Shown: positions 39,138 to 49,888, numbered from the stretch's first letter. The stretch is DNA of 64,000 nucleotides from Xenorhabdus thuongxuanensis (GCF_001908095.1 NZ_MKGR01000001.1:272112-336111), one strand, 5' to 3'. Program-made: numbers and translations. Notes: a model not told the origin generated them from the letters alone.

Positions 39138-39455
39138 TTGCAAGGCACAGAACTACAACAATTTGTTATTGATAAACTTGAAGATTCCAAAGCACAAGAT
39201 ATTGTTTCTATAGATGTTCGTGGAAAATCCAGTATTACTGACTGCATGGTTATCTGCACCGGAACATCAAATCGCCATCTGATGTCTGTGGCAGATAATC
39301 TGGTGGATGACTGCCGCCAAGCCGGCATTATGCCTTTAGGCGTTGAAGGGCAAGGTATTTCAGACTGGATAGTCGTCGATCTTGGCGAAATCATGGTTCA
39401 TGTAATGCAAGAAGACAGCCGCCGTATGTACGAACTGGAAAAACTCTGGAGCTGA
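39138..39455 (+). CDS. rsfS: Ribosomal silencing factor RsfS
   Basis: A 105-residue protein, equal in length to E. coli RsfS (YbeB). It binds ribosomal protein L14 and blocks subunit joining in stationary phase or starvation. I chose TTG 39138, which follows an AAAGGTGAT ribosome site and gives [13 protein letters not shown], matching E. coli; the 19-codon upstream extension has no support. The core motifs [16 protein letters not shown] and [17 protein letters not shown] are intact. E. coli cobC, between nadD and rsfS, is absent. rlmH starts two bases later. Confidence 0.94.
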   Translation: MQGTELQQFVIDKLEDSKAQDIVSIDVRGKSSITDCMVICTGTSNRHLMSVADNLVDDCRQAGIMPLGVEGQGISDWIVVDLGEIMVHVMQEDSRRMYELEKLWS

Positions 39456-39457
39456 GT

Positions 39458-39928
39458 TTGAAGTTACAACTGGTCGCTGTAGGAACAAAAATGCCGGACT
39501 GGATACAGACCGGCTTTATGGATTATTTGAATCGTTTTCCCAAAGATATGCCTTTTGAGCTTATTGAAATTCCAGCGGGAAAACGGGGCAAAAATGCTGA
39601 CATCAAGCGCATTCTGGAAAAAGAAGGTGAACAGATGCTGGCTGCCGTTGGTAAAGGTAATCGTATTGTGACTCTGGATATTCCTGGCTCTCGTTGGGAT
39701 ACCCCACAATTGGCACAACAGCTTGAACGCTGGAAGCTGGATGGCAGAAATGTCAGCCTGTTAATTGGAGGCCCTGAAGGATTGGCGCCTGCCTGCAAAG
39801 CAGCCGCGGAACAAAGCTGGTCACTTTCTCCTTTAACCATGCCGCATCCTCTTGTACGAGTTCTGGTTGCGGAGAGCCTTTATCGGGCGTGGAGCATCAC
39901 TACTAACCACCCTTATCATCGGGAATAA
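39458..39928 (+). CDS. rlmH: 23S rRNA pseudouridine1915 N3-methyltransferase RlmH
   Basis: A 156-residue SPOUT-class methyltransferase acting on assembled 70S ribosomes. It matches E. coli RlmH (155 aa) nearly end to end. The knotted SAM site is seen in LLIGGPEGL near 103-111 and the C-terminal [14 protein letters not shown] is intact. Start is TTG 39458, coupled to rsfS. Confidence 0.95.
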   Translation: MKLQLVAVGTKMPDWIQTGFMDYLNRFPKDMPFELIEIPAGKRGKNADIKRILEKEGEQMLAAVGKGNRIVTLDIPGSRWDTPQLAQQLERWKLDGRNVSLLIGGPEGLAPACKAAAEQSWSLSPLTMPHPLVRVLVAESLYRAWSITTNHPYHRE

Positions 39929-39946
39929 ACTGGGTAATCTGACACC

Positions 39947-41875
39947 GTGAATTCTAGCAATGGGATGAAGAATCAACGAACCCCTTTTCGCGATCATTCG
40001 GCTGAATCAGCCCTATTCATACGCCGCGCATTCGTGGCGTTTATAGGCATTATTATTTTAACAAGCATCCTATTTGCCAATCTTTATCATCTCCAGATTA
40101 CGCGCCACGAAGATTACCAGACCCGCTCGAATGGAAATCGTATTAAGCTTGTTCCCATAGCCCCGAGCAGGGGCATCATTTATGACCGTAATGGTACACC
40201 GCTGGCGGCTAACCGAACTATTTATCAGTTAGAAATCGTGCCACAAAAAGTCGCTGACCTTGATAAGACATTAAATGAGCTGCGCTCCGTTGTTGGACTG
40301 ACTGATGAAGATATTGAAACCTTCAAAAAAGAGCGTCAACGCGCACGCCGTTTTACCTCTATTCCTCTAAAAACATCATTGACCCCAGTTCAGGTTGCTC
40401 GATTTTCCGTCAATCAATATCGCTTTACGGGACTGGAGATCAAAGGCTACCAACGCCGCTATTACCCTTACGGTTCCGCACTCACCCATGTGATCGGCTA
40501 CGTCGCTAAAATCAACGACAAGGATGTAGAACGACTAGAAAAAGAAGGTATTCTGGCGGACTACGCAGCTACCCACGATATCGGAAAACTGGGTATTGAA
40601 CGTTATTACGAATCTGTCCTGCATGGAAAACCGGGTTATGAAGAAGTCGAAGTCAACAACCGCGGTAAAGTGATCCGCCAGCTACATGAACAACCACCAC
40701 AGGCTGGCAAAGATATTTACCTGTCAATAGACTTAGAGTTACAAACCTATATTGAAGAGATACTGACGACCAGCCGCGCTGGTGTTGTTGTTACCGATCC
40801 GCGTACAGGGGAGGTTTTGGCTATGGTGTCCAATCCAAGCTACGATCCGAATCTGTTTGTCGATGGTATTTCGAGTCAGGACTATAAATCTCTGCTCAAT
40901 GATCCCAATCGTCCCTTAATTAACCGTGCCACACAAGGTGCTTATCCACCAGCATCAACAGTGAAGCCTTTTATTGCCGTTGCAGCCCTCAGTAGTGATG
41001 TCATCACCAAGAATACAACAATCAATTCTCCTGGTTGGTGGCAACTGCCAGGTTCAGAAAAGCGTTACCGTGATTGGAAACGCTGGGGACATGGCAAGCT
41101 GAATGTGCATAAATCGATTGTTGAATCGGCGGATACTTTTTTCTACCAAGTCGCCTATGATATGGGTATCGATAAACTGTCTGAATGGATGACAAAATTC
41201 GGCTATGGTCAATTCACTGGTATCGATCTGAAAGAAGAAAATCCCGGCAATATGCCTACCCGTGAATGGAAACTCAAACGCTATAAAAAACCGTGGTATC
41301 AAGGCGATACGATTTCAGTTGGAATCGGTCAAGGATACTGGACTGCAACGCCTATGCAGATGGTAAAAGCCTTAATGATCTTGATTAACGATGGCGTAGT
41401 GAAAACACCCCATTTCTTGATGAATACTCGTGTAAATGGCGAAATGCAACCTTACCAGTCGCCAACCAGCGAACCTATTGGGGATATTCATTCAGGATAT
41501 TGGGAAATTGCTAAAGATGGCATGTACGGTGTTGCCAATGCCCCAAATGGCACAGCGCGCAGAGCCTTTGCCGGTACACCATATAAAGCGGCCGTTAAAT
41601 CAGGTACTGCTCAGGTTTTCAGTTATGAAACCTACAATGCGAGTAAACTTGCTGAACATCTACGTGACCATAAGCTGATGATTGCCTTTGCGCCCTATGA
41701 CAACCCGACGGTTGCCGTTTCCATCATTCTTGAAAATGGTGGCTCTGGGCCGCCTGTTGGCACTATTGTTCGTCAAATTCTGGATCATATTTTACTCAGG
41801 GATAACAAAAACACCTCTCCTGCCAGTTCCTCTGCGGAGGCAGGAGTAAATCAAGCGACCCAGAACAGAAACTAA
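39947..41875 (+). CDS. mrdA: Penicillin-binding protein 2 (elongasome transpeptidase)
   Basis: A peptidoglycan transpeptidase for cylindrical growth, partner of RodA. One N-terminal membrane helix (about 30-50) is followed by a dimerisation domain and the transpeptidase domain. From the GTG at 39947 the active-site serine is Ser337 in ASTVK. SADTFF supplies the SxD motif, and KSGTAQV the KSGT motif. Starting at ATG 39965 (MKNQRTPFRDHSAES) would give Ser331, close to Ser330 of E. coli, so the inner start may be the true one. The C-terminal tail is Ser/Ala-rich. It is in the rsfS-rlmH-mrdA-mrdB-rlpA series. Confidence 0.95.
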   Translation: MNSSNGMKNQRTPFRDHSAESALFIRRAFVAFIGIIILTSILFANLYHLQITRHEDYQTRSNGNRIKLVPIAPSRGIIYDRNGTPLAANRTIYQLEIVPQKVADLDKTLNELRSVVGLTDEDIETFKKERQRARRFTSIPLKTSLTPVQVARFSVNQYRFTGLEIKGYQRRYYPYGSALTHVIGYVAKINDKDVERLEKEGILADYAATHDIGKLGIERYYESVLHGKPGYEEVEVNNRGKVIRQLHEQPPQAGKDIYLSIDLELQTYIEEILTTSRAGVVVTDPRTGEVLAMVSNPSYDPNLFVDGISSQDYKSLLNDPNRPLINRATQGAYPPASTVKPFIAVAALSSDVITKNTTINSPGWWQLPGSEKRYRDWKRWGHGKLNVHKSIVESADTFFYQVAYDMGIDKLSEWMTKFGYGQFTGIDLKEENPGNMPTREWKLKRYKKPWYQGDTISVGIGQGYWTATPMQMVKALMILINDGVVKTPHFLMNTRVNGEMQPYQSPTSEPIGDIHSGYWEIAKDGMYGVANAPNGTARRAFAGTPYKAAVKSGTAQVFSYETYNASKLAEHLRDHKLMIAFAPYDNPTVAVSIILENGGSGPPVGTIVRQILDHILLRDNKNTSPASSSAEAGVNQATQNRN

Positions 41876-41891
41876 TTAATTGAGTAACACC

Positions 41892-43004
41892 ATGACAGAC
41901 TCATCAAACAAGGTTCCTTTCTGGACCCGACTACATATAGATATTCCACTACTGCTATGCGTTCTGGCATTACTGGTCTACAGCCTTTTCATTATGTGGA
42001 GCGCCAGCGGGCAAGACATTGATATGATGGAGCGAAAGATAGGACAGGTCATCATGGGTCTTATAATGATGCTTGTCTTGGCTCAGGTTCCTCCACGTAT
42101 GTACGAAAATTGGGCACCTTATCTCTATATTGTCTGTGTTGTTCTACTCATCTTCGTTGATGTTTTTGGGCAGATTAGTAAGGGAGCGCAGCGCTGGTTG
42201 GATCTGGGCATTGTACGTTTCCAGCCGTCAGAAATTGCCAAAATCGCTGTACCTTTGATGGTGGCTCGCTTTATGAATCGAGATCTCTGTCCACCTTCGC
42301 TGAAAAATACGGGCATTGCGCTGCTCTTGATCTTTGTCCCTACTCTACTGGTAGCAGCACAACCCGACTTAGGCACATCTATTCTGATTGCCGCTTCTGG
42401 GATATTCATCCTATTTCTAGCAGGAATGAATTGGAAACTCATTGGTATTGCCGTTTTACTGCTTGCCTGTTTCATCCCAATTTTGTGGTTCTTCCTGATG
42501 CATGATTACCAACGCGCCCGCGTTATGATGCTATTAGATCCAGAAAGTGATCCATTGGGCAAAGGCTACCATATCATTCAGTCCAAAATTGCTATTGGCT
42601 CAGGGGGAATGTTTGGAAAAGGTTGGTTGCAAGGCACTCAATCGCAGTTGGAATTCCTGCCAGAGCGGCATACCGACTTTATTTTCGCCGTTCTGTCGGA
42701 AGAGATGGGGTTAATTGGCGTCCTGGTTTTGCTCGTACTCTACTTGCTGGTTATTATGCGTGGATTGTTTATTGCAACCAAAGCGCAGAATACTTTTGGC
42801 CGAGTCATGGTCGGAGGGTTGGTACTGATTTTCTTTGTCTATGTTTTTGTCAATATCGGCATGGTAAGCGGTATCCTGCCGGTAGTCGGTGTTCCCCTGC
42901 CGTTGATTAGTTATGGGGGATCAGCATTAATTGTCCTAATGGCGGGGTTCGGCATTATCATGTCGATACACACGCATCGTAAATTATTGTCCAAAAGCTT
43001 ATGA
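41892..43004 (+). CDS. mrdB: RodA peptidoglycan glycosyltransferase
   Basis: A 370-residue SEDS-family polytopic membrane protein, exactly E. coli RodA length from ATG 41892 ([14 protein letters not shown]). It polymerises lipid II with PBP2. Conserved segments include [26 protein letters not shown] (containing the family's catalytic region) and the C-terminal [14 protein letters not shown]. About ten hydrophobic helices are evident. A TTG four codons upstream is an unlikely start. Confidence 0.95.
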   Translation: MTDSSNKVPFWTRLHIDIPLLLCVLALLVYSLFIMWSASGQDIDMMERKIGQVIMGLIMMLVLAQVPPRMYENWAPYLYIVCVVLLIFVDVFGQISKGAQRWLDLGIVRFQPSEIAKIAVPLMVARFMNRDLCPPSLKNTGIALLLIFVPTLLVAAQPDLGTSILIAASGIFILFLAGMNWKLIGIAVLLLACFIPILWFFLMHDYQRARVMMLLDPESDPLGKGYHIIQSKIAIGSGGMFGKGWLQGTQSQLEFLPERHTDFIFAVLSEEMGLIGVLVLLVLYLLVIMRGLFIATKAQNTFGRVMVGGLVLIFFVYVFVNIGMVSGILPVVGVPLPLISYGGSALIVLMAGFGIIMSIHTHRKLLSKSL

Positions 43005-43016
43005 GGGAGAAGTTTC

Positions 43017-43976
43017 ATGCGTCAACAGTGGCTTATACTTAGCATCGTAGCTGTACTGATATCAGGCTGTACCACAACAGATAACACTCAGACATCTTCT
43101 CTTTCCCCTGTTCCAACTCGTGATGTTTTGGGCGCTGAGCCTCAATATGAGCCTTACCATCCAAGTGCCAACCGAGACTATCAGCGGGACGGGCAAACCT
43201 ATCACATAGTGCAAGATCCTGCTCACTTTACCCAGACAGGCTATGCCAGTTGGTTCGGTGAAGAAACCAGTGGAAAACTGACAGCAATTGGTGAAAGAGC
43301 GAGTCCCTATGCTTTAGCGGCAGCACACCCAACACTGCCTATTCCAAGTTATGTTCGTGTCACCAATTTAAGCAACGGACGCATGATGATTGTTAGGATC
43401 AATGATCGAGGACCTTACAATAAACCTGGAAAAATCATCGAATTATCTCATGCAGCAGCAGAACGGCTCAATTTGATGCCACAAAGCAAAGTGAAATTGG
43501 ATGGTATCCTCATTTCACCTGATGGCTCACTTTCTGGTTTTGGAACAGAAGGATCAACGATTGTTAAAAAGAGCTTTGCTTTACCTGAAAGACCTAATCT
43601 CATTTCTCAATCACCAACACCTCCTGCTGTAACAAGCGATTCTGCTGACGAAAATACAGTGAAGCAACCACCGGCTGAACAAAATTCGGTTGAAAATACA
43701 ACGAACCAGCCGGTCACACCCTCTTCCACCACATCACCTGCGCCTGAACCAACAAACGGTTACATGGTGCAAGTAGGTGCAATTAGTGCTGAACAAAAAG
43801 CCAAAGAATGGCAACAGTCATTGAGCCAGCGCTTTAATGTTCAAGGGCGTATTATCCAATTTGGTAATGTCTATCGCGTCCAGTTGGGGCCATTCCATAG
43901 CCGCCAGCAAGCAATGGGATTACAAAAGAAATTGACAGATCAGATGCATCAATCCTCGTTTATTGTTGCTCCTTGA
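43017..43976 (+). CDS. rlpA: RlpA-like septal/rare lipoprotein with SPOR domain
   Basis: A 319-residue outer-membrane lipoprotein. The signal peptide ends at LISGC, with Cys18 as the lipidated residue. The double-psi beta-barrel domain (about 70-165) contains GYASWFGEETSGKLTAIGE and MMIVRINDRGPY. A Pro/Thr/Ser/Gln-rich linker (about 190-245) leads to a C-terminal SPOR domain (about 245-318) that binds denuded glycan strands at the septum. In Pseudomonas this family is a lytic transglycosylase; in E. coli activity is less clear. AGGGAG precedes the ATG. Confidence 0.93.
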   Translation: MRQQWLILSIVAVLISGCTTTDNTQTSSLSPVPTRDVLGAEPQYEPYHPSANRDYQRDGQTYHIVQDPAHFTQTGYASWFGEETSGKLTAIGERASPYALAAAHPTLPIPSYVRVTNLSNGRMMIVRINDRGPYNKPGKIIELSHAAAERLNLMPQSKVKLDGILISPDGSLSGFGTEGSTIVKKSFALPERPNLISQSPTPPAVTSDSADENTVKQPPAEQNSVENTTNQPVTPSSTTSPAPEPTNGYMVQVGAISAEQKAKEWQQSLSQRFNVQGRIIQFGNVYRVQLGPFHSRQQAMGLQKKLTDQMHQSSFIVAP

Positions 43977-44020
43977 TCCATGCGCCACAATCACGATAAC
44001 GCGAGATAAATAGCATCACC

Positions 44021-44048
44021 GCCTGCTGATATTTTCCTGTCAGCAGGC
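44021..44048 (+). terminator. Hairpin between rlpA and dacA
   Basis: A perfect 9-base stem GCCTGCTGA/TCAGCAGGC with a 10-base loop, 45 bases after rlpA. No clear T-tract follows, so it may be a weak terminator or an mRNA-stabilising stem. Confidence 0.45.
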
Positions 44049-44153
44049 AGATAAATCTGCTGTACTCAGTTTTGTTTAATGTCAGCTTTTTTTTCATTTG
44101 TTATTATGTCACTTATTATCAATCCCTCTCTCACGGATGTTATCTAATCAATC

Positions 44154-45362
44154 ATGAAATACATAGTTACTTCCCGTTTTATTAAAAGAGCCACGTTAGG
44201 CATTGTTCTGGCTGCCAGCGTTTCCGCATCTGCCTACGCGGATGATAATTTCAAGACCATGATCCCGGGTGTACCAGAACTGGATTCAGAAGCCTATATT
44301 CTGATTGATTACAACTCAGGAAAGGTATTAGCCGAAAAGAATGCAGATATCCGCCGCGATCCCGCAAGTCTGACCAAAATGATGACCAGCTACGTCATTG
44401 GCCAAGCCATCAAATCAGGAAAAATCAAACCGGAAGATATTGTTACTGTAGGTAAAGATGCCTGGGCAACGGGTAATCCGGTATTTAAAGGCTCATCTTT
44501 GATGTTCTTAAAACCTGGTGACCAAGTTTCTGTCGCTATGCTTTCCCGCGGTATCAACTTGCAATCTGGCAATGATGCATGTGTTGCTATGGCAGATTAT
44601 GTGGCAGGCAGCCAAGATGCGTTCGTCAGTTTGATGAATCAATATGTGCAAAGTTTGGGACTGAAAAATACCCATTTTCAGACTGTTCATGGTTTGGATG
44701 CCAATGGTCAATACAGCTCTGCCCATGATATGGCTTTGATTGGCCAGGCACTAATCCGCGATGTTCCGGATGAGTACTCTATCTACAAAGAAAAAGACTT
44801 TACTTACAACAACATTCACCAACCTAATCGTAATGGCTTGCTATGGGATCAGAGCCTGAATGTCGATGGCATTAAAACAGGCCATACCAACGGTGCAGGA
44901 TATAACCTTGTTGCTTCTGCTACCGAAGGCAATATGCGCCTGATTTCTGCGGTGATGGGTAGCCCAACCTCCAAAGGACGTGAAACCGATAGCAAAAAAT
45001 TACTGACCTGGGGCTTCCGTTTCTTCGAAACGGTCTCACCACTGCAAGTCGGTAAAGAATTTGCCTCAGAGCCAATCTGGTTTGGTGATACTGATAAGAT
45101 CCAACTGGGCGTTGACAAAAATGTTTATCTGACTATTCCCCGAGGCCGTTTGAAAGACCTGAAAGCCAGCTATGTATTGAACAATACCGAATTACATGCA
45201 CCACTTGCTAAAGATCAAGTTGTTGGAACTATCAACTTCCAGCTTGATGGTAAAACCATTGAACAACGTCCATTGGTTGTGATGCAGGAAGTCAAAGAAG
45301 GTGGTTTCTTCAGTCGCATGATCGACTATATTCGACTGATGTTTCATCACTGGTTCGGCTGA
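44154..45362 (+). CDS. dacA: D-alanyl-D-alanine carboxypeptidase (PBP5)
   Basis: A 402-residue periplasmic DD-carboxypeptidase that trims stem peptides. The signal peptide is cleaved after SAYA (about residue 29). The SxxK motif is Ser72-Leu-Thr-Lys75, SxN is in LQSGND and KTG is in GIKTGHTN. The C-terminal domain ends in an amphipathic anchoring helix, [15 protein letters not shown]. Order rlpA-dacA-ybeD matches E. coli. Confidence 0.96.
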   Translation: MKYIVTSRFIKRATLGIVLAASVSASAYADDNFKTMIPGVPELDSEAYILIDYNSGKVLAEKNADIRRDPASLTKMMTSYVIGQAIKSGKIKPEDIVTVGKDAWATGNPVFKGSSLMFLKPGDQVSVAMLSRGINLQSGNDACVAMADYVAGSQDAFVSLMNQYVQSLGLKNTHFQTVHGLDANGQYSSAHDMALIGQALIRDVPDEYSIYKEKDFTYNNIHQPNRNGLLWDQSLNVDGIKTGHTNGAGYNLVASATEGNMRLISAVMGSPTSKGRETDSKKLLTWGFRFFETVSPLQVGKEFASEPIWFGDTDKIQLGVDKNVYLTIPRGRLKDLKASYVLNNTELHAPLAKDQVVGTINFQLDGKTIEQRPLVVMQEVKEGGFFSRMIDYIRLMFHHWFG

Positions 45363-45470
45363 TCTCTTGAAAGCCAGATATTGAGCCTATATTAAATTAG
45401 ATATCGTTAAAAAATTATCACGCCACGGCAAATCAACCATTATGCCGTGGCAAATATTTTAGGAGCGCCC

Positions 45471-45734
45471 ATGAAAACGAAATTAAATGAACTGCTTGAA
45501 TTCCCCTGCTCATTCACCTACAAAGTGATGGGTTTGGCTCAACCTGAGCTGGTGGATCATGTTATTGAAGTGGTTCAACGCCATGCCCCGGGCGATTACT
45601 CTCCAGTCGTGAAACCCAGCAGCAAGGGCAACTACCATTCCGTATCCATTACCATCAATGCGACACATATTGAGCAAGTTGAAACGTTATATGAAGAGTT
45701 AGGTGAGCTGGAGTTGGTTCGCGTTGTGCTGTAA
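45471..45734 (+). CDS. ybeD: Conserved protein YbeD (DUF493)
   Basis: An 87-residue protein starting [21 protein letters not shown], the same length as E. coli YbeD. It has a small ferredoxin-like alpha/beta fold, possibly regulatory, with unknown function; the E. coli neighbour is lipB, hinting at a link to lipoate metabolism. An AGGAG site lies before ATG 45471, which I prefer to the eight-codon upstream extension. Confidence 0.93.
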   Translation: MKTKLNELLEFPCSFTYKVMGLAQPELVDHVIEVVQRHAPGDYSPVVKPSSKGNYHSVSITINATHIEQVETLYEELGELELVRVVL

Positions 45735-45775
45735 TGGTGCAATCACCATTTACTGAAATATAATTCGCTGAAACA

Positions 45776-45805
45776 CAATGCGCTGATTTATACGTCAGCG
45801 CATTG
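45776..45805 (+). terminator. Hairpin after ybeD
   Basis: A perfect 11-base stem CAATGCGCTGA/TCAGCGCATTG with an 8-base loop, 42 bases after ybeD. The tail is TCAATAAAA rather than T-rich. It probably marks the end of the ybeD transcript or of the minus-strand remnant next to it. Confidence 0.5.
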
Positions 45806-46006
45806 TCAATAAAAAAACAGCTTCCATTCACAGCCATCAGCCCCATTTATTGAGCCAGCATTGGAATCAACTTTTGGGGCGACAATCTGTAAAGGATCGC
45901 CTGGATTAGCCTGCTTCAACCAATTGGATACCGGCGTATAATTCAAATCAATATAATAATGATAATTATTTCTATTAAAATAAATCGGGATATCCTGAAA
46001 CGACCG
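45806..46006 (-). pseudogene. C-terminal remnant of an unidentified gene
   Basis: A minus-strand frame is open from just after a TGA at 46007-46009 to a TGA at 45806-45808 (66 codons) without a plausible start codon. Its composition is protein-like: NYHYYIDLNYTPVSNWL, then QANPGDPLQIVAPK, ending GCEWKLFFY. A frameless start, a natural-looking C-terminus and a hairpin right behind the stop suggest the tail of a decayed gene. I do not recognise the family. It sits with the trkH-like gene in an insertion between ybeD and lipB. Confidence 0.4.
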
Positions 46007-46060
46007 TCAATATTTTCCAAATCAGGAACCCTAAAAATGATAAATGGGAGAAATTATCAC

Positions 46061-47521
46061 TCAAAAACGCCAAAACGCTTTTGAACATAAAATCAGTATT
46101 GGGTAAATTTCCAACCGTCCCAACAACATAGCCGCACACATCATCCATTTCGCTATAGGATCAAGATCACCGAAGCCTTGCGCCGTCGCGCCATATCCTA
46201 TCCCCATGTTATTAATACAAGCAGCAGCAGTGGCAAATGAAGTCATCAAATCATAACCGAGCAAGTTCAATGCCCAGATAAAGAAACAACTAAAAAAAAC
46301 ATAGAGGAAGAAGAACCCCCAGACAGAGCGCAGTACTCTTTCCTGAACCACAGCTTTGCCAATTTTAATCGTTGAGATGGCATTTGGATGAATGAGCTGA
46401 TTAATCTCACTCACACTCTGTTTTGCCAGGATCATAAAACGGAGGGCTTTAATGCCTCCACATGTTGAGCCCACACAGCCACCAAAAAAACTCACTGCCA
46501 GCAATAGCAATATTGTATGGGGAGGCCATTGAGCGTAATCAGAAGTCGCCAAACCATTATCCGTCATCATGGAACTGGTCATGAAAAAACCGTGAACAAA
46601 TGCTTCTGTCACACCATACATGCCTGAACGGTATAATTCTAACCAGATAATGACAACTATCGCCGCCAGTACCAGTAAGAAAAATTGTAGTTCAGCATTT
46701 TTTAGCAACGGTTTTAAGCTCCTACGCGTCAGGGCAACAAAATAAAGCGTAAAGTTGACTGCTGACAGAACTGAAAAAATGCCTCCCACCATTTCAATGG
46801 CTGCACTGTCGTAATAGCCAAGACTCTCATTGCGGGTAGAAAATCCCCCCAAAGAAACAGTTGAGATACCATGACAGATAGCATCAAACCATGACATTCC
46901 CGCGCCCCAGAAACTGGCCGAACAAAACCCACCCAGCAACAAATATACTACCCATAAACTCTTGGCACTGTCCGCAAGCCGTGGAGTCAACCGTTCTTCT
47001 TTGAAAGGACCAGGCATTTCTGATTGATATAATTTGGCACCACCAATCCCCAATAAAGGCAAGATGGCAACGGCAAGGACGATGACACCCAAACCACCAA
47101 TAAAATTGAGCTGAGCGCGATAATAGAGCACTGACTTGGGCAAGGCTGAAACATCATTCAATACCGTGGCTCCGGTGGTCGTAATGCCAGATATCCCTTC
47201 AAACATTGCATCCACCAGATTGATGTTTAAACTTTTATCGAGCACAAAAGGCAAGGCACTTAGCAATGAGAACAACAACCAGAAAAGCACAATGATAAGA
47301 AATCCATCTTGCGTACTGGGCTGCGCCTTGATTTTACGGGTAAAGTACCAGCCTATTCCACCTGTAACCAAGCCAATGGCAAATGTCTCAAAAAAAGCAA
47401 AAACACTTTTTTCTTTATAAAACAGAGCCACAAAAGTCGGTATCAGCATTGAGAGGCTATAAAGGAGCACCAGAAAACTACAAAGATGCCCAACAATCAG
47501 AAATTGGTTTTTTTTGACCAT
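46061..47521 (-). CDS. TrkH/TrkG-family potassium uptake protein
   Basis: A 486-residue polytopic membrane protein of the Trk/Ktr potassium-transport superfamily. Four pore-loop regions typical of the fold can be followed: SGITTTGATV near 110-119, GISTVSLGGFST near 217-228, MMTDNGLATSDYAQWP near 316-331 and CINNMGIGYG near 434-443. The C-terminus ends LLGRLEIYPILIL and FWRF, as in TrkH. The third loop departs from E. coli TrkH (ATTAGFTT). It would work with TrkA in the cytoplasm. In E. coli no trk gene lies here and trkH is elsewhere, so this is probably an additional copy; I leave the symbol blank because trkG and trkH cannot be separated. Confidence 0.88.
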   Translation of the reverse strand: MVKKNQFLIVGHLCSFLVLLYSLSMLIPTFVALFYKEKSVFAFFETFAIGLVTGGIGWYFTRKIKAQPSTQDGFLIIVLFWLLFSLLSALPFVLDKSLNINLVDAMFEGISGITTTGATVLNDVSALPKSVLYYRAQLNFIGGLGVIVLAVAILPLLGIGGAKLYQSEMPGPFKEERLTPRLADSAKSLWVVYLLLGGFCSASFWGAGMSWFDAICHGISTVSLGGFSTRNESLGYYDSAAIEMVGGIFSVLSAVNFTLYFVALTRRSLKPLLKNAELQFFLLVLAAIVVIIWLELYRSGMYGVTEAFVHGFFMTSSMMTDNGLATSDYAQWPPHTILLLLAVSFFGGCVGSTCGGIKALRFMILAKQSVSEINQLIHPNAISTIKIGKAVVQERVLRSVWGFFFLYVFFSCFFIWALNLLGYDLMTSFATAAACINNMGIGYGATAQGFGDLDPIAKWMMCAAMLLGRLEIYPILILCSKAFWRF

Positions 47522-47688
47522 TTGTTAGCTCAAAAGGGGATTAAAAGGTAAATCATCAAAACATATAACTATGATAATATAAAATAAAAATATATTCGTC
47601 TAATTAACAATATTATTGTATTAAGGCATTCTCAAACTGGTGGGAATCATCTTACAGCGTTATACTGGCGGGCACTTTTTGTTAATGA

Positions 47689-48339
47689 ATGATGAAATTT
47701 CCATTGCAACATAACACCGTTATTTTACGCCAGTTAGGCATTCAGCCCTACGAACCGGTTTCTGATGCCATGCACCAGTTCACCGAGCAACGTACAGCGG
47801 AAACACCTGATGAAATCTGGCTTGTCCAACACGAAAAAGTATTTACTCAAGGTCAGGCCGGCAAAGCTGAGCATATACTTGCACCTGGTGATATCCCTAT
47901 CATCCAGTCAGATAGAGGGGGACAAATCACTTATCATGGCCCCGGGCAGCAGGTCATGTATGTTTTGATTGATTTGAAACGGTCAAAAATTGGAGTACGC
48001 CAATTGGTCACTTCAATCGAAAATACCGTAATCGAAACGTTAGCGCATTTTGGCGTGGGATCCTCTGCCCGCCCAGATGCTCCCGGAGTTTATGTCGCAG
48101 GTAACAAAATATGTTCCCTTGGATTGCGTATCCGAAAAGGATGCTCTTTCCATGGTCTGGCACTGAATATTGCAATGGACTTACAACCATTTTTACGCAT
48201 AAACCCTTGTGGTTATGCAGGAATGCAAATGATCCAACTCAGTGACTTCGTCACCGGAGTGACCATTGAAGATGTACAACCCATTCTGGTGGAAAAATTC
48301 TGTCAGATCTTGGGATTCCAACTCATCGACGAAAGATGA
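47689..48339 (+). CDS. lipB: Octanoyltransferase LipB
   Basis: A 216-residue enzyme that moves octanoyl groups from ACP to the lipoyl domains of 2-oxoacid dehydrogenases and the glycine-cleavage H protein. [12 protein letters not shown] (about 76-87) is the family signature. The catalytic lysine is in [10 protein letters not shown] and the catalytic cysteine in INPCGYAGM. Start is ATG 47689; a second Met follows immediately. It acts ahead of LipA, encoded next. Confidence 0.95.
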   Translation: MMKFPLQHNTVILRQLGIQPYEPVSDAMHQFTEQRTAETPDEIWLVQHEKVFTQGQAGKAEHILAPGDIPIIQSDRGGQITYHGPGQQVMYVLIDLKRSKIGVRQLVTSIENTVIETLAHFGVGSSARPDAPGVYVAGNKICSLGLRIRKGCSFHGLALNIAMDLQPFLRINPCGYAGMQMIQLSDFVTGVTIEDVQPILVEKFCQILGFQLIDER

Positions 48340-48460
48340 TATAATTTTTTAACATTTTTCAAAAAAATTTGAATGGATTTATTTGCCTCGATATTTTTCT
48401 CATAACTATCAGGCAGTAAGTCGAAATCTGAAGAATATAATAACTGGAACCAGCACGATT

Positions 48461-49426
48461 ATGAGTAAACCAATTCAGATGGAACGTGGTGTCAAATACC
48501 GCGACGCAGACAAGATGGCGTTGATCCCTGTGAAGACAATCGCCACAGAACGTGAAGTACTCTTGCGTAAACCTGAGTGGATGAAAATCAAACTTCCTGC
48601 GGATTCCAGCCGCATTCAGGGTATCAAAGCAGCAATGCGCAAAAATGGGTTGCATTCTGTCTGTGAAGAAGCCTCCTGCCCTAACCTTGCTGAGTGCTTC
48701 AACCACGGAACCGCCACTTTTATGATCCTTGGCGCCATCTGTACTCGTCGCTGTCCATTTTGTGACGTAGCCCATGGTCGCCCAAATGCACCCGATGCAA
48801 ATGAACCTATCAAGCTCGCGCAGACTATCCAGGATATGGGGCTGCGGTATGTCGTTATTACATCTGTTGACCGTGACGATTTGCGTGATGGTGGTGCACA
48901 GCATTTTGCTGACTGTATCACGGCTATTCGTGAAAAAAGCCCATCAATTAGAATTGAAACTTTAGTACCAGATTTCCGAGGTCGTATGGATCGTGCGCTG
49001 GAAATTCTGACTGCAACTCCCCCTGATGTGTTCAACCACAATTTGGAAAACGTGCCACGGGTTTATCGTCAGGTTCGTCCCGGTGCTAACTATGACTGGT
49101 CATTGAAATTGCTGGAAAAATTCAAAGAAGCACATCCAGATATCCCGACTAAATCAGGCTTAATGGTGGGATTAGGCGAAACCAACGAAGAAATTTTAGA
49201 AGTTATGCGTGATTTGCGTAGCCACGGTGTCACCATGCTGACATTGGGGCAATATTTACAACCAAGCCGCCATCACCTGCCAGTACAACGTTATGTCAGC
49301 CCGGCTGAATTCGATGAAATGAAAGAGGCCGCATTAGAAATGGGCTTTACCCATGCTGCCTGTGGTCCGTTTGTTCGCTCTTCGTACCATGCTGACTTAC
49401 AGGCCAAAGGCATAGAAGTCAAATAA
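48461..49426 (+). CDS. lipA: Lipoyl synthase LipA
   Basis: A 321-residue radical-SAM enzyme, the same length as E. coli LipA, inserting two sulfurs into octanoyl-protein. The auxiliary cluster motif [12 protein letters not shown] and the radical-SAM motif CTRRCPFC are complete, and the C-terminal RSSYHAD supplies the serine ligand. ATG 48461 ([19 protein letters not shown]) matches E. coli. It uses flavodoxin as an electron source. Confidence 0.96.
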   Translation: MSKPIQMERGVKYRDADKMALIPVKTIATEREVLLRKPEWMKIKLPADSSRIQGIKAAMRKNGLHSVCEEASCPNLAECFNHGTATFMILGAICTRRCPFCDVAHGRPNAPDANEPIKLAQTIQDMGLRYVVITSVDRDDLRDGGAQHFADCITAIREKSPSIRIETLVPDFRGRMDRALEILTATPPDVFNHNLENVPRVYRQVRPGANYDWSLKLLEKFKEAHPDIPTKSGLMVGLGETNEEILEVMRDLRSHGVTMLTLGQYLQPSRHHLPVQRYVSPAEFDEMKEAALEMGFTHAACGPFVRSSYHADLQAKGIEVK

Positions 49427-49441
49427 TCTATTGCCACCATC

Positions 49442-49828
49442 ATGATATATATTATATTTGCTGTATTTATTGGTGGTGGCCTGGGTAGCGTATTACGCTG
49501 GGTCATCAGCCTCCGCTTGAACACTCCTTCTTCCCCGATTGCCGTTGGTACGCTGATGGCTAATTGTGTTGGCGCATTTATCATTGGATTGGGATTGGCC
49601 TATTTTAACAAAGCCACACATCTCGATCCGATTTGGAAACTTATGCTAACGACAGGGTTTTGCGGTGGGCTAACGACCTTTTCCACCTTTTCTGCTGAAG
49701 TGGTTTATCTATTGCAAGCAGGAAAAATAGGTTGGGCACTGTTCAGCATTTTGGCGAATGTGACCGGTTCATTGTTGATGACAGCATTTGCTTTTGCGGT
49801 AATAAATAAAGATCTTATAAATGTCTAA
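49442..49828 (+). CDS. crcB: Fluoride channel CrcB/Fluc
   Basis: A 128-residue, four-helix membrane protein. Dimers export fluoride. The family motifs [10 protein letters not shown] near the start and [13 protein letters not shown] near 77-89 are intact. Length is that of E. coli CrcB (127). It starts 15 bases after lipA and could be cotranscribed with it. No fluoride riboswitch is visible in the short gap. Confidence 0.93.
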   Translation: MIYIIFAVFIGGGLGSVLRWVISLRLNTPSSPIAVGTLMANCVGAFIIGLGLAYFNKATHLDPIWKLMLTTGFCGGLTTFSTFSAEVVYLLQAGKIGWALFSILANVTGSLLMTAFAFAVINKDLINV

Positions 49829-49844
49829 AAGCTAATGAGATAAA

Positions 49845-49869
49845 AAAACCCGTTATCAAAACGGGTTTT
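49845..49869. terminator. Bidirectional terminator between crcB and cspE
   Basis: A perfect 10-base stem AAAACCCGTT/AACGGGTTTT with a 5-base loop between two convergent genes. It has runs of A on one side and T on the other, giving U-tracts in both directions. Confidence 0.88.
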
Positions 49870-49888
49870 CAGAATACGGGATTCGAAA

